From Boswellia sacra (Eukaryota; Streptophyta; Magnoliopsida; Sapindales; Burseraceae): a stretch of DNA of 64,000 nucleotides. The notes beneath the pieces are model-generated. The model saw only the letters and a list, made by a program, of their open reading frames with translations, was not told where the DNA came from and ran no database searches. Positions 12,076 to 24,308 of this stretch are shown piece after piece (the first letter of the stretch is position 1; every line of letters begins with the position of its first letter). The position numbers were made by a program, and so were the translations under genes. The stretch spans positions 47,436 through 111,435 of the forward strand of contig SNVD02011597.1 of assembly GCA_013180625.2 (NCBI GenBank). Reading direction: 5' to 3'.

Positions 12076-13487
12076 AAGAAAAATAAGGGCAAAGCTATTT
12101 CTGATGCATGTGTTATTGAGCGTGAGGATGATAGTGATTTTGATATAAGTCTAGTTGGTCATCCATCCACTTCTGGTTCTGATAAGTGGATTATGGATTC
12201 GGGTTGTATTTATCATATGTGTCCACATAGGGAATGGTTCTTTCAGTTTGAAGAGCTTGATTGTGGAGTTGTGTATATGGGCAATGATGATATTTGCCAT
12301 ACTGCTGGGATAGGTTCGATCCGATTGAGGAATCATGATGGACTGACTAGAGTTCTAACAGATGTTCGGTATGTACCAAACTTGAAGAAGAATCTCATCT
12401 CTTTGGGAGCCTTAGAATCTAAAGGCTGTGGTATATCTACTCGAAATGATATTCTGAGGGTCACTTCAGGCTCTCTTGTGGTATTGAAAGGTACTAGGAG
12501 GAACAACTTGTATTACTATAACGGTAATACGGTTATTGGATCAGCGGCTATGGTTTCTGATAATGATGCAGATTCAGAAATCACGAGACTGTGGTATATG
12601 CGTTTGGAATATGCAGGTGAGAAAGCCTTATTCAGTTTAGTGAAGCGAGGCTTATTGAAAGGTGCAAAACCCTGCAAGCTAGATTTTTGTGAGCATTGTG
12701 TTCTGGGAAAGCAGAAGAGAGTGAAATTTGGCACCGCTATTCATAATACCAAGGGTATTCTTGATTATGTTCACTCAGATGTGTGGGGACCTACTAAAAC
12801 CGCATCTATGGGAGGTAGGCACTACTTTGTTACTTTTGTTGATGACTTTTCCAGAAGAACTTGGGTGTACTGTTTGAAATCAAAAGATGATGTACTTAGT
12901 GTTTTTCTTAAATGGAAAAAGATGATTGAGACACAAATTGACAAGAAAATTAAGCACCTCAGAACAGACAATGGTGGTGAGTATTGCAGTGATCAGTTTT
13001 TGAAATTGTGTCAAATGAAGCTATTATACGTCATTTTACTGTTAAAGGTACACCGCAGCAGAATGGGGTGGCAGAATGCATGAACCGGACATTGCTGGAG
13101 AAAGTTCGGTGTATGTTGTCTAATGCTAGGTTGGGCAAGGAATTTTGGGCTGAGGCTGTGACCTATGCGTGTCATCTCATTAATCATCTACCTTCAACTG
13201 CTATTGGTGATAGAACTCCATTGGAGGTATGGTCTGGACAACCTGTTTCTGATTATGATTCTTTACATGTTTTTGGTTCTCCTGCATATTATTATGTGAA
13301 AGAATCTAAGCTGGATCCTAGAGCCAAGAAAGCAATTTTCTTGGGATTTGCTTCAGGAATAAAAGGATATCGTTTATGGTGTCCTCGTTCGAGGAAGATT
13401 GTATCCAGCAGAGATGTGACATTTAATGAGTCTTCAATGTTGAAGAAATCAGAAAACCAGACAAAGGTGAATGGTACTCCACAGTAG
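12070..13487 (+). pseudogene. Copia protease and integrase region (frameshifted)
   Basis: Contains the aspartic-protease motif WIMDSGCIYHM near 12193, a GAG-pre-integrase stretch ending CEHCVLGKQKR near 12690, and the integrase core: HSDVWGP (first Asp), RTDNGGEY (second Asp) near 12962, and NGVAECMNRT (catalytic Glu). The Glu lies in a different frame, after a frameshift near 13010-13040. The frame then runs through FGSPAYYYV and KKAIFLGFASGIKGY and stops at TAG 13485-13487, which by family comparison interrupts pol rather than ending it. Confidence 0.85.
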
Positions 13488-15289
13488 GTGGAGCATATTC
13501 AGCAGCAGGTGGAGTTTGAAACGACGACATTAAACCCAGTTAGATTTGTTGAGACAGATGATAGCACTCCTGTGACAGAGGGAGATTTGGAAGATGATGG
13601 AGAGGGTTCTACTCAGGAACCTCAACAGCAACAAGAATCTATTGTAGTTAATAGGCTAAGACGTGAGATTCGCACACCTGCTCGATTTGCTAATATGGTG
13701 GCCTATGCACTTCCAATTGTGGATGCTGATGTTCCTTCCACTTATAGAGAGACAGTCAGATGTTCTAAAGTTGATCAATGGAAGACAGCTATGAGCGAAG
13801 AGATGCAGTCTCTTCAGAAGAATGAAACTTTGGAGTTAGCTCAACTACCGAAGGGTAAAAAGGCAATTGGGTGCAAATGGGTATATGCAAAGAAAGATGG
13901 ATTTCCTGACAAGAATGACGTACAAGCACTAAAGGCTACGCTCAGAGGGAAGGAATTGACTACAATGAGGTATTTTCTCCAGTTGTGAAACATTCTTCCA
14001 TTAGAATTTTGTTGGCCTTGGTAGCTCAGATGAATATGGAACTAGTTCAACTTGATGTAAAAACTGCATTTTTACATGGTGACTTGGAAGAGGAAATCTA
14101 TATGACTCAACCAGAGGGATTCAAAGTTGCTGGTAAGGAAAATTTGGTATGCAAACTGAAAAGATCGCTTTATGGTTTGAAGCAATCTCCCAGACATTGG
14201 TATAAGCGATTTGATCGGTTTATGGTGGGTCAGAGGTACACAAGAAGCAAATTTGATAATTGTGTATATTTTCGGAGGCTACGTGATGGTTCTTTCATTT
14301 ATCTACTCTTGTATGTTGATGATATGTTGATAGCTTCGACGAATGTCGAAAAAATTGCAAAGTTGAAGACTCAGTTGAATCGAGAGTTTGAGATGAAAGA
14401 TTTGGGTAAAGCTAAGAAGATACTAGGTATAGAGATCAGTAGAGATAGAGGGAGAAACAAGATTTGTTTGACTTAGAAGCAGTATCTGAAGAAGGTATTA
14501 CAACGGTTTGGCATTACGGAGCAGTCAAAACCTGTAAGTACCTCATTTGCTCTTCATATGAAACTCAGTGCATCTTTATCTCCTAGTACAGATGAGGAAC
14601 GAGAGTATATATCTCGAGTTTCATATGCTAATGCAGTTGGTAGCCTGATGTATGCTATGGTGTGTATGAGACCCGACATTTCACATACAATTGGAGTTGT
14701 GAGCAGGTATATGCATGATCCTGGTAAAGGACATTGGCAAGCAGTGAAATGGATTTTACGGTATTTGTTGATAACCGTAGATGTTGGCTTAGTCTTTGAG
14801 AGGGATGATACATGTGGTCAGTATGCTATTGGTTATGTTGATTCAGATTATGCTGGTAATTTGGATAAAGGTCGGTCGACAACCGGTTATGTGTTTACTC
14901 TTGCAAAAGCACCAGTGAGTTAGAAGTTTACTTTACAGTCTACGGTGGCTTTGTCTACTACAGAGACAGAGTATATGGCAATGACAGAGGCTGTGAAGGA
15001 AGCTATTTGGTTACAGGGATTACTGGATGAATTGGGAATTGGGCAGAAGAAGATTAGTCTTTATTCTGACAGTCAGAGTGCTATCCACTTAGCGAAAAAT
15101 CCAGTGTTCCATGTTCGTACAAAGCATATTGATGTTAGGTATCATTTTGTGCGGGAGATCATTGATGAAGGAAGAATCTTACTTCAGAAGATTGAGACTG
15201 CCGAAAATCCCGCAGATATGTTGACTAAGGTTGTGACAGCGATCAAGTTCAATCATTGTTTGGACTTGATCAACATTGTGCGAGTTTGA
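13488..15289 (+). pseudogene. Copia reverse transcriptase and RNase H region (stops and one frameshift)
   Basis: Reading resumes after the TAG with the linker and AMSEEMQSL of RT. It shifts frame near 13920-13985, then is one frame to 15289 with TAG at 14474-14476 and 14921-14923. Seen: LVQLDVKTAFLHGDLEEEIY, SLYGLKQSPRHWYKRFD, the active-site YVDD near 14312-14323, FEMKDLG, then RNase H with GYVDSDYAGNLDKGRSTTGY, STTETEYMAM, LYSDSQSAIHLAKNP and VRTKHIDVRYHFVRE. Catalytic residues remain; inactivation is by the reading-frame breaks. Confidence 0.88.
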
Positions 15290-15371
15290 CCGCGCCAGTG
15301 GGCGCATTTGGAGGCGTTGCAGTTGTGATAGAGAATGTGAAAAAAAGAAGAGTTTTGTGGTGGAATGGCTA

Positions 15372-15390
15372 AATCGCCAAGGTGGAGAAT
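15372..15390 (+). other. Copia polypurine tract region
   Basis: Purine-rich AAGGTGGAGAAT directly before the 3' LTR, the expected plus-strand primer position. It is short and interrupted by T. Confidence 0.6.
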
Positions 15391-15961
15391 TGTTAGAATT
15401 GTGGCTCTTTAGCCATTGTGTGAGTGTGCAAGGATCCCACATGGAGTGTGAGTCTTTGTGTTAGAGAGACTTGGACTTATAAATAAAAGCCAAGTCTTCT
15501 CATTTAGTTGTCCCATTGGTAATTCTCCTCTACCCCCTCTATTTGTAAGGTCTCACATATAAGACCTCATAGTTTAAGGGCCTTTCATTAAGGACCTTAA
15601 AGTTTGTGATATTTGCTTTTTTCTCCTTTATTTTGGGTATTTGTGGTATTGCCCAAATTATTAGGGTAATTACAATTTGGCTCAACTATTCGGGTAATTG
15701 CAATTTGACCCAATAGTTGTGGTATTTGTATTGTGACCCAAAAGTTTGTAATTCTCTTTGAAGATAGTGGAAAATTTCTTCAGCGGCGCCCGAGGATGTA
15801 GGTATTTATACCGAACCTCGTTAAATCTTGGTGTTCTTTCTATTTCTGCATTGTTGGTTAATTGGTTGCCTCTTTAGTTGCTATTATATTCAATTATCTA
15901 GCATAGTTTGTGGTTGTGCATTTGGTTGTTCTGTTGGTTATCGCTTCCGCTGTGCATAACA
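15391..15961 (+). repeat. Copia 3' LTR
   Basis: 571 bp, ends TGTTAG...ATAACA, about 95% identical by eye to the 5' LTR with one small indel. Followed directly by the GCAAG target duplication copy. Confidence 0.95.
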
Positions 15962-15966
15962 GCAAG

Positions 15967-16870
15967 AAGATATAGCAATATTTCTAATGAGACAAAGATT
16001 ATACAAGTGTGGGAATTTATCACACAAGGAGGATTCTCCTATCCAAAAATCCTCCCAAAATCTGATATCCCTTCCATTTCCATTGATAAAGAGATGTGAG
16101 AAAGGAAGGAAGGACTTTCTTTAGAAATAACTTTCCAAGGACTTCTACTGGTTCCCGAGTTAGCAATATTAGAATCCCGCCCATTAGAATGCATACCATA
16201 CTTCTAATAATCTTATGCCAAAGAGATAGTTTCTCTAAAGGAAATCTCCAAAGCAATTTAGCAAGTAGAACTTGATTTTTATTCTCCAAATTTCCAATTC
16301 CAAGCCCTCCTTTATTCTTAGGCCTTATCACCATGTCCTATCTAAGAAGAAGTGAAGCTTTATTATCTTCATAACCTTCCCATAAGAAGTCCCTTATCAT
16401 CCTCTCAATGCTTTAGGCAATTCTATTGAGATTTTAAAAAAGGACAAAAATAAATTGGAAGGGCTGACAAAACAAATCGTATAAGTGTGAGCCTGTCTCC
16501 TTTGAATAAAATTCCTTTTTTTCAATTCCCAAGTCTCTTCTCAATCTTTTCAACAACTTGATCCCAAAAGCTAAGGTTTCTTGGGTTGTCACCCAAAGGC
16601 GGCCCCAAATACTTAAGAGGCTAATTCCCCACTGAAAATCTGAAATGATTAGCAAGCTAACTGACCTTCTTTTTTGAAGAGTTAATCCTCACAATAGAAC
16701 TCTTAGCCTTGTTAACTTTGAGCCCTGAAATGATACAAAAAGATTTAACAACTTTCATCAAATTTGATATCTTTTGATCCTCTGCCACAGAAAAGAAAAT
16801 TTATCATCTGCAGACTGTAAATGGGAGCATCTTTTGATCCTATGCATGATTAACTTGGAGAATATCGTTT
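15967..16870 (-). pseudogene. LINE reverse transcriptase fragment (upstream half)
   Basis: Minus-strand translations match plant LINE ORF2. Near 16800 is a degraded HLQSADDK-like FADD active site. Then come AEDQKISNLMKVVKSFC and SGLKVNKAKSSIV, a decayed PLKYLGPPLG region (about 16655-16560), and RPKNKGGLGIGNLENKNQVL at 16326-16267 with LLWRFPLEKLSLWHKII. Many stops and shifts. The element continues after the Copia insertion at 11135-10440. Confidence 0.75.
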
Positions 16871-16984
16871 TCAGTTTTCCTTCTGCATTAGCTTAGCCAA
16901 TGAATATGTGTGTGCGTATTTGGCCACTAAACTCTTAATTAATGTAAGCTTTCAATATTTGATGCTGCATTATCATTATTTCTT

Positions 16985-18235
16985 CTTGATTGTCGAGGGA
17001 GTGGAGCAATTGAACGCATATGCTTGAATATGTCTAAAACAATGGATGGTATACATTTTAATCCTCGTGCTTTTGCAAAGATGCCATGCTTGAGATTCTT
17101 TTGAAAGTCTTTAACTCACATTGTGAAGAGAATACTACTAACGAAGTGCATGTTCTTCCCAAGGTCTTGGATCTGTTTTCACTGAGTGACATGGATACCT
17201 ATTGAATCATTGCAGTCAAATTTCCTTCTAGAAAATTTTGTTGCTAGCGACATGCCCCATTGGAATGTTTAACAACTTTGGACTGTTCTGTAGGTATGAC
17301 TTGATTTTTAGTTGATGATCTTCTGTTGGTATTATAACTATCAAAATATTCATATATATGCGTTTGTGTTCTCTGCTCTAGCTTGTAGGATCTGTTTCAT
17401 TTAAGATGTATCAATCTAAGTCACTTCAAGTATCTCCCCCAAATTCCAGATCTCTCAAGTGCCCCAACTCCAGAAACCTTGGTTCTAGAAGGTGGCAGAA
17501 GTTTGTCTGAGATTGACTCTATTCAGTATCTCAAAAATCTTGGTATCTTGAATGTAAGGCATTGCAGAAGACTTTGTAGTCTTCCTACAATCTTGCGTGA
17601 TATAAAAGAGTTACTTTCAGATGAAACCGCAGTAGAAAAATTGCCACCAGTTATATTGGATCTTAAAAGCTTTTTAAGGCTTAAGAGTCTCTCAAGCACT
17701 GTATGCAAGTTGAAGTCCCTTGAACATCTAAACCTCTCGGATGGTTCAAAACTCAATGAGTTGCCTGGCAACTTAGGAAATTTTGAAGCTTTCAAGGTGT
17801 TTAATGCAGAGAGACTGGCTGAAAGAGTTTCATCATCCTTTAGATATTTGCACTTTCTGATAGAACTAAATCTAAGGGTGTGATGTCTCATGAAAATACC
17901 AGACGCTCGAATGTTTACATCTCAGTAGAAACTTTAGTGTCTTATCTTGACTGAGGCTATTGCATGCTAGCAGCTTGAACTCTTACCATCGCTTCCATTT
18001 CATTTACAATATTTAGATGCTCACAGTATATTGCACATCACTTAAAAATGTGTCACAGTTGTCAATTCGATAGACGACTATTTTGGTACAAAAGGAGCTA
18101 ACTTCATCAATAACATCGAACGGCCGGGATCAAATTCAACTCATATTCAGTTTGATAGCAGCTCTATAGAATGTTTTATATCCAATGCTGGTAAGGCCTC
18201 TCTAACTCCTTCATAAGATGTTAATCTCTCCAAAA
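16985..18235 (+). pseudogene. TNL resistance-gene relic, LRR exons only (plus strand)
   Basis: Degenerate LRR part of a TIR-NBS-LRR gene; TIR and NBS are absent upstream. An exon-like stretch at about 16990-17293 reads LNMSKTMDGIHFNPRAFAKM, the typical first LRR exon, with a GT donor after 17293. The next exon starts after CTTGTAG at 17389 with DLFHLRCINLSHFKYLPQIP and continues through LNVRHCRRLCSLPT, KLKSLEHLNLSDGSKLNELPG to a stop at 17881-17883. Frameshifted remains such as LQYLDAHS and KGANFIN-like segments run on to about 18230. It has lost codons relative to intact TNLs and is surely non-coding. Confidence 0.75.
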
Positions 18236-18404
18236 GAAAGTCCGATGTTAAAGTCTTAACATGTTGAATTTGGTCCAAGACTAATGCTTATATCTGTTTC
18301 CTTAGAAATGAAATTCCAGGGTTGTTTACCTTTCAAACTATTGAATCTTCTATTATTTTCAAGCTAGCATCACGTTGCAAAATATGACACTTCAACAGTA
18401 GTCA

Positions 18405-19150
18405 TTATACTTAACTTTGACATAACCAGTATCCAAAAACATAAAAAAGAAAAAGCCATAATGTTGAATAATAATGTTTGGCATATTTTGGGGAGAGAGA
18501 AAGAGAGAGAGAGAGAGAGAGACTGGCATTAAGGAACTGTTTGTGCATTGAAGAAGCCACATTGTTGCAACTCATCAGTTTTAAGCAGTTTGGACTTAGA
18601 AATATTAGCCAACTCCAAATTGCATAACCTTAATGAATTTGATAATGTTTCCGGCGAAGCACAACCATTAACAATAAGACAACGTATCTTGGGTGGAAGT
18701 TCTGGCAGAGACTGAAGCTTCTTGCAACCATCCAGATAAAGATCTTGTAGCTTAGAAACACCGTTGATGCTTGCAGGTAGTGAAACAAAATTGTCTTTGC
18801 TTAGTTATAAAGACTTTAGTGAATTTAGCTTATGCATTATCGCTGGGAATTGATCCTTCCTCTAGATTACAGTCACTGAGATTTAGTTATGTTAGACAAC
18901 ACAGACCCGTCAAAGATGGCAACATCAAAGTCAAAGGAATTGAACTTCTTAACATCGAGCTGAAAGGCAAGAATGAATGCCATGCATTTGACGTTGGTCC
19001 TTCGGATCCACTAAAATATAACCTTTTAAGATTTTTCTCAAGGAAAATGGAAGGTGCATTATCTGAAAGCCTAGATTACAAAGTAACTGGAGTGTCCTTT
19101 TGGCTCCCAAATGAAGATCTCCAGAATGGAACAACATCCACCAGTTTCAA
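18405..19150 (-). pseudogene. TNL relic, C-terminal LRR exon (minus strand)
   Basis: Nearly colinear with 43296-44060 of the TNL relic further right. It includes the LRR exon with repeats around 18528-19140, the CATTAAGGAACT donor region, the flanking (GA)n and the GACATAACC start of the next exon at about 18410. The acceptor AG before that exon is changed to TG. Frameshifts break the LRR reading. This is a third copy of the TNL segment and has no NBS attached. Confidence 0.75.
18490..18522. repeat. (GA)n microsatellite in a TNL relic intron
   Basis: GA dinucleotide run inside the intron of the minus-strand TNL relic; the homologous intron at 43407-43489 has a longer GA/TA compound run. Confidence 0.85.
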
Positions 19151-19388
19151 GAATAAAAATTAAAGGTGATAAAACAGTTAATGTTACATATAAGATCAAA
19201 TCAAATGACAAAAATTGCTTCTAAGAAATGAAATTTCGAAGCAATTTCAAAACAATTTCGAAGTACATAAGTCATTGGTTGGAAACATGTACAAGGTCAA
19301 TTTTTTAGTTGTCGGTGAAAATTTCAACTAGAAAAAAAAAAATCATGAAAAGGAAACGAGAAAGAAATTGAAGTAACATCTCTAGTCT

Positions 19389-19502
19389 AATTCTGATAAA
19401 GTGGAAGACTCAAATGTCTTGGTCAATTGCACAAAATTAAACAACAATTCTGATAAAGTGGAAGACTCAAATGTCTTGGTCAATTGCACAAAATTAAACA
19501 AC
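19389..19502. repeat. 57-bp tandem duplication
   Basis: Two adjacent 57-bp units (19389-19445 and 19446-19502) starting AATTCTGATAAAGTGGAAG and ending TTAAACAAC, essentially identical. It lies just upstream of the receptor-kinase relic and is recent, judging by its identity. Confidence 0.9.
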
Positions 19503-19739
19503 CTCCAGCACGTCTCTTCCAGTCAAAATGGGGTCCTCATCAAAAGCGGACTTCAGGTTTATGACTTTTCTAAACAATTTCGTAAGTAAACTTTACTGTG
19601 TATAATTATAAATCAATATTTATGAAGATTACTTTAGGAAATTAAGTTGTTTGAGAAACTATAAGAAATTAGAAAACAAAAAAAGTGATGTAGAGAATTC
19701 AAGGAAAACGAATGATTCAAACATTACAAATGATTGTTC

Positions 19740-22271
19740 CATCCCACTGACCCAATAGTACTATTAAAGACGAACCGGTCTTTGCCTAGTTTTTATGGTT
19801 TTGTTGGATTAGAATCGTTGGATTTATCTAAAAATGAGTTGAGTGGGAATATTGGTTTACTATTAGATGAATTCGTTAATCTTAAGAGTTGGAACCTTAG
19901 TCACTATCATTTTGCTGGGTCTATTCCCACAAGCCTTGGGAAATCCAAAGCTTTGGAGCAGCTTCAGCTTTCTGTGAATTCATTTGATGGTAAAATACCT
20001 AATGAAATCACAGATTATGGGAATTTGACGCTGATCGATCTTAGTAATAATAGCTTTCTGGGTCTATTCCTGATAGAATTATGCGAGAACTTGTCAAGTT
20101 GGAAGTTTTAATTCTATCTAGGAATAACTTAAGGGGTGGAATTCCAAAAAATCTTCCGGTTATATCAACCCTGTCGCGTTTTACAGTAAATCAGAACAAT
20201 TTTGACGGCGAAATTCCTGATGGACTCACAAGATATATAAGAATTTATATCTTAGTTATAATAAGTTGACAGAGAAGATTCCACTAGACCTTTTTTCACA
20301 GCCACATTTGCGGTCTGTGGATTTGTCTTATAATACGCTAGTGGGTTCAATACCTGGCAACATATCTTCAAGCTTGGTCAGATTGAGATTAGGAAGCAAT
20401 TCGCTCAATGGTGGGAACCTTTCAGCAAACTGTGCAGTGTTTGAAAAATTGGACTTGTTGGAGCTGGACCACAATAGCCTTACTGGAGAGATACCTCAGC
20501 AACTGGGTGATTGTCAAACTTTGACGCTGTTGAACTTGGCTCAGAATAAACTGGATGGTTCATTGCCACTAAAGTTGGGAGATCTTCGCAATCTCTAAGT
20601 TCTGATGCTTCAACTCAACCACGGAATGCGGAAATCCCCAGTTAATTTGGCCAGATACAGATGTTTTCTCAATTAAACATCAGCGGGAATACCTGTCCGG
20701 TTCGATACGTCTTCCATTTCGAACTTGCCTAGGCTCACAATCTTGAACTTACTACGCAACAATCTAAATTGTTCCATACATGTCTCCCTCATGGACATGT
20801 GGCCTTCGATTGAACTCCAACTTGGAGATAACCAACTAAGTCGGAAGATTCCAACGATGCCACTGAAACTGCAGATTGCTTTGAATCTACGCTGCAACTA
20901 TTTGAAGGAACTATCCCAGACAGTCCTTCTCGGCTGACTGGATTAGAAGTTTTGGATCTCTCTAACAACAAACTCAGGAGAGATCCCACAATGTATTACT
21001 CAAATGACATTCTTGACACAGTTGACACTTTCTAATAATTCGGCTCTCAGGATACGTTCCCAAATTTGGTTTCTGGATGCTGGTGAAAATTAGTGGAAAT
21101 CCAAATCTCATTGCAACAGCACCAAACACGTCCCCAGAACCAGCAATATGAAAGAAATCAGTCTCCATTCCTATTATTATTGCCTTTTCAGGCATAGCTG
21201 GTCTTCTTGCTGCTAGGGTAGTCTCAATCATTGTTCTGTCAGTTTCAAGACGTTTTACCTTGGGTTATCAAAAGCAGTTATCTGACCACAAATTTAAGTC
21301 CACAAATCAAATATCTCCTTCACCAAACCATGGAAACTGTTGATGATCCGTCGAACATTGTCCTGCAAACTAAGTTCTCAACCTATTACAAAGCCATCAT
21401 GCCATCTGAAAAGAGATACTTCATTAAGAAGCTTAATAGAAGAGTAAAGAGATTCCAGTTGGACAACCACGATAAACTCCACGAAGAGCTGGAAGCCTTG
21501 GGGGAGCTGGGCCATGCAAATGTCATAACCCCTTCGGCGCATACATTGACCAGGAATGGTGTTGGTCATTTCTATGAATATGCTGCAAATTCGATTTTCT
21601 TCACAAAAGGGTCGTAAATGCTTTAGATTGGCCAAGCCGTTACATTGTAATAGTAGGAGTAGCTAAAGCACTTGCTTTTCTGCATGGCTGCAGCGCCGGT
21701 CCAATTATCCTCCTTGATCCCTCAAGGTGGAAAATCATGCTTACATCAACGAAAGGGGCGCTCGTTGGAGACATTGAACTTTGCAAAGTCACTAGTTGGA
21801 GACACTGAACTTTGCAAAGTGATTGACCCAATAAAGAGAACTGGCAGCCTTTCAACCATTGCTGGTTCTGTTGGTTATAATCCTCCAGGTAAACTTTTTT
21901 CTCATGATCAGATTCACATTTGTTTTGATCTTCAATCTGAGATCTCTATTCTGACCGTTGCAGAGTATGCTTGCAAAATGAGGGTAACAATGGCCGAGAA
22001 TGTTTACAGCTTTGGGGTTGTTCTCCTGGAGTTGTTGACGGGAAAGCCTCCAGTCTGTGAGGGCAGCGAGTTAACCAGGTAGGTATTACAAAAGTAGACA
22101 TATGAAGAAAAAGGCAGGGATCACATTCTTGATATTGATATCAGACAAACATCAGCTGCTGTCAGAAACCAAATGCTTGCAGTGCTTGAGATTGCTGTTG
22201 CCTGTGTTAGCGTCTAGCCTGGAGAAAGGCCAACGATGCAGGTCGTGCTAGAGATGTTGAACCAACTTTAG
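19740..22271 (+). pseudogene. LRR receptor-like kinase relic, copy A
   Basis: An LRR ectodomain (FVGLESLDLSKNELSGNI, NLTLIDLSNNSFLG, LDLLELDHNSLTGEIP, LLNLAQNKLDGSLP) is followed by a transmembrane region (about 21170-21240) and a kinase-like domain (FSTYYKAIMPSEKRYFIKKL, YEYA, GDIELCKVID, MRVTMAENVYSFGVVLLELL, GERPTM), ending at TAG 22269-22271. A small intron (about 21888-21962) splits GYNPP/EYACKM. The motif set, with no clear HRD or DFG, resembles an atypical LRR-kinase group related to Arabidopsis At1g34420; that placement is tentative. There are several frameshifts, premature stops (20595, 21614) and a 31-bp duplication at about 21763-21824. Broken. Confidence 0.8.
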
Positions 22272-22857
22272 AAGTGGCATTCTATTATGTACCTTCATAG
22301 TCGTATCTTTTTATCATATCTTAGTTGTTAATAAGAGTACAGAGACCACAATTCACAGTTCAATAATTTCTAATATTCAGGTATATAATTGAAATTAATA
22401 CTATAAAAACCAAAAGATTGAAAACAAAATAATGTCAATTATAACACAAACCAGTAACAAATTGAAGCAAATCCAAAATGTAATTAAAACATCATAAACC
22501 TATTAGAGAAACACCTACAATAACAATTGTTTTCATACCAAAAGAAGCTCCGTCCTTCAATCATTACAATCCATCACTGGGTTCTACCCTTCATACTCAA
22601 CAACGCTTATCTTACTTGATCCCGCATAGCTTTGATGGAATTGGCCAAAATTTTTGAAAAAAGAGGTACTGAACTGATTAAAGTCTTCAACTTCCTTCAA
22701 CATAAACCTGATGATTGATAAACTCCACAGCTTTTCACCTCCAGTTTTGGGCAACTGGATTCAAATGAAAACTCAATGTGATTATAACGATGTACCTTGA
22801 GTTTATCACAAAAAATCTAGAGTAGCCAAAGATGGTCAAGCGCATCCTTACCCAAAT

Positions 22858-23284
22858 TGATGAGGAACGGGGTTCCTCAAGTTAACAGAAAGGGAGGGAG
22901 ATGTAGACAGAGGAAAGGGGAGAAACAATAGAAGAAATTTAAGGAGAAATAGAGTGAACTGAGTGAGGAGACAATCTTTTTACTAAAAGATAAAAAAACC
23001 GTTAACAACCAAGTCTAAGAAATAAAATAACTAAAGACACTTATTTATAGTGCTGACAATCATAACTTAACTAGGAAATATACTTCCATTAGGAAATATA
23101 ATACTAATCCTAGTTAAACTAGAAAATATCAAAATTAAATCCTAAATAAAATAGTAAACTATTAATTAGAAAAATAACTCCAATTAGGATTACTCCCAAT
23201 TTAGGAAGTCAAAATCCCTAATTTATTAAAATCCCTAAAATCAAAATTAAAATCCCTAATCTATTCCTAATTTGTCCTACATCA
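22858..23284 (-). repeat. LTR (3' in element orientation) of the 1.9 kb element
   Basis: 427 bp; about 98% identical by eye to 24309-24754 apart from a 20-bp indel. Confidence 0.93.
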
Positions 23285-23324
23285 ATTCTCCTCCGCTTGA
23301 AAGAACTCGATTCCTGGCGAGTTG

Positions 23325-24065
23325 TCAAGGAGGAAGTTGCCAATACACGAGAAAACGCCACGTCTTATCTTGCCCAATCATTGGAAAGTCGTCAATCCAA
23401 ATCTTCGCTTCATGATGATCCAATATTGGAAGCACACATGATAGAAAAATTATTGATGCTTCAACAGCCTTCAATATTGGTAGAGAAACAATAATCCCCA
23501 TAGAAGATTTGATCGTTGACCCAATGATAAAAGTAGAATAACCCAAATATGAATCACAACCTATGAAATCAACTTCTTGAATGATTTCATGAGATTCTTC
23601 ACATACAGACTCCACATCATCATTAAAATTCATCTTGCCCTCGATCTCAATATCACCTTTAGATTCTTCACATATAGGCTCCACATCATCATTAGGATTC
23701 ATCTTGCCCTCAATCTCGATATCACCTCTAGATTCATGCCCATCTTCAAGATCAACGTCGCTTGCTTCATCATCTCCATTAGAATCATCACACTCATCCT
23801 CATGGTTTTTAGAAGTTGTATCCAAGATCCATTGATTCCTATGTTTGGTAGATAACTCCAAATTAGAGTATTATTTTGCGAAAACAGAAGCTTGTAAGGC
23901 TTTTAAAGCTGCTAATACTTCTTTCAATCTATTTTCTAATTTATTTTCCAAAACGTCTATCCTAATGTTTATCCTATTTTCTGAGGCTTGTATCATTGAG
24001 AGTATCGAAGTTTGTAATAAAGGACACATTGTAGATATCGATAAGTAAAGTATGATGGTGGTCAC
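23325..24065 (-). CDS. Unknown acidic protein encoded by the 1.9 kb LTR element
   Basis: Two in-frame open stretches (24065-23871 and 23861-23325) are separated by a single TAA at 23871-23873, so one reading frame is likely ancestral. The N-part has a coiled-coil-like LENKLENRLKEVLAALKAL. The second part is strongly acidic and holds an internal tandem repeat of 22 residues starting GDIEIEGKMNPNDDVEP. No gag, protease or polymerase motif is present. I do not recognise a characterised family. It may be passenger coding sequence maintained by trans-mobilised elements, or simply an open relic. Confidence 0.45.
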
Positions 24066-24308
24066 GGTGAATAGTAACTTTGGTAAACAATACCCATATG
24101 AACAGTGACTCCGGTGAACAGTACTCGCTCGTGAACAGTAACATTGATAAACAGTAACTCTTTTTTTTTTTTTTTTGAATGGGTGATGGAAGAAAAAATT
24201 GGGGTAAAGTAAGTTGATAGTGGTGGGAGGTTTTAGGGTTTATGGGTTGAACAAAAATTAAAAGATAAATAGTATAAGAGGGGATCAAAACCACGCTCTG
24301 ATATCAAT

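Larger units (their letters stand above)
11141..15961 (+). mobile_element. Copia LTR retrotransposon inserted in a LINE
   Basis: LTRs of about 570 bp (11141-11710 and 15391-15961) start TGTTAG and end ATAACA. They are flanked by a perfect 5-bp target duplication GCAAG (11136-11140 and 15962-15966). By eye they differ at about 26 positions (4-5%), so the insertion is fairly young. A Met-tRNA-type primer site follows the left LTR and a purine tract precedes the right LTR. Domain order protease, integrase, reverse transcriptase, RNase H is the Copia order, similar to TNT 1-94-type polyproteins. Most of gag is deleted and pol carries frameshifts and stops, so the copy is dead and could move only in trans. 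Confidence 0.95.
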
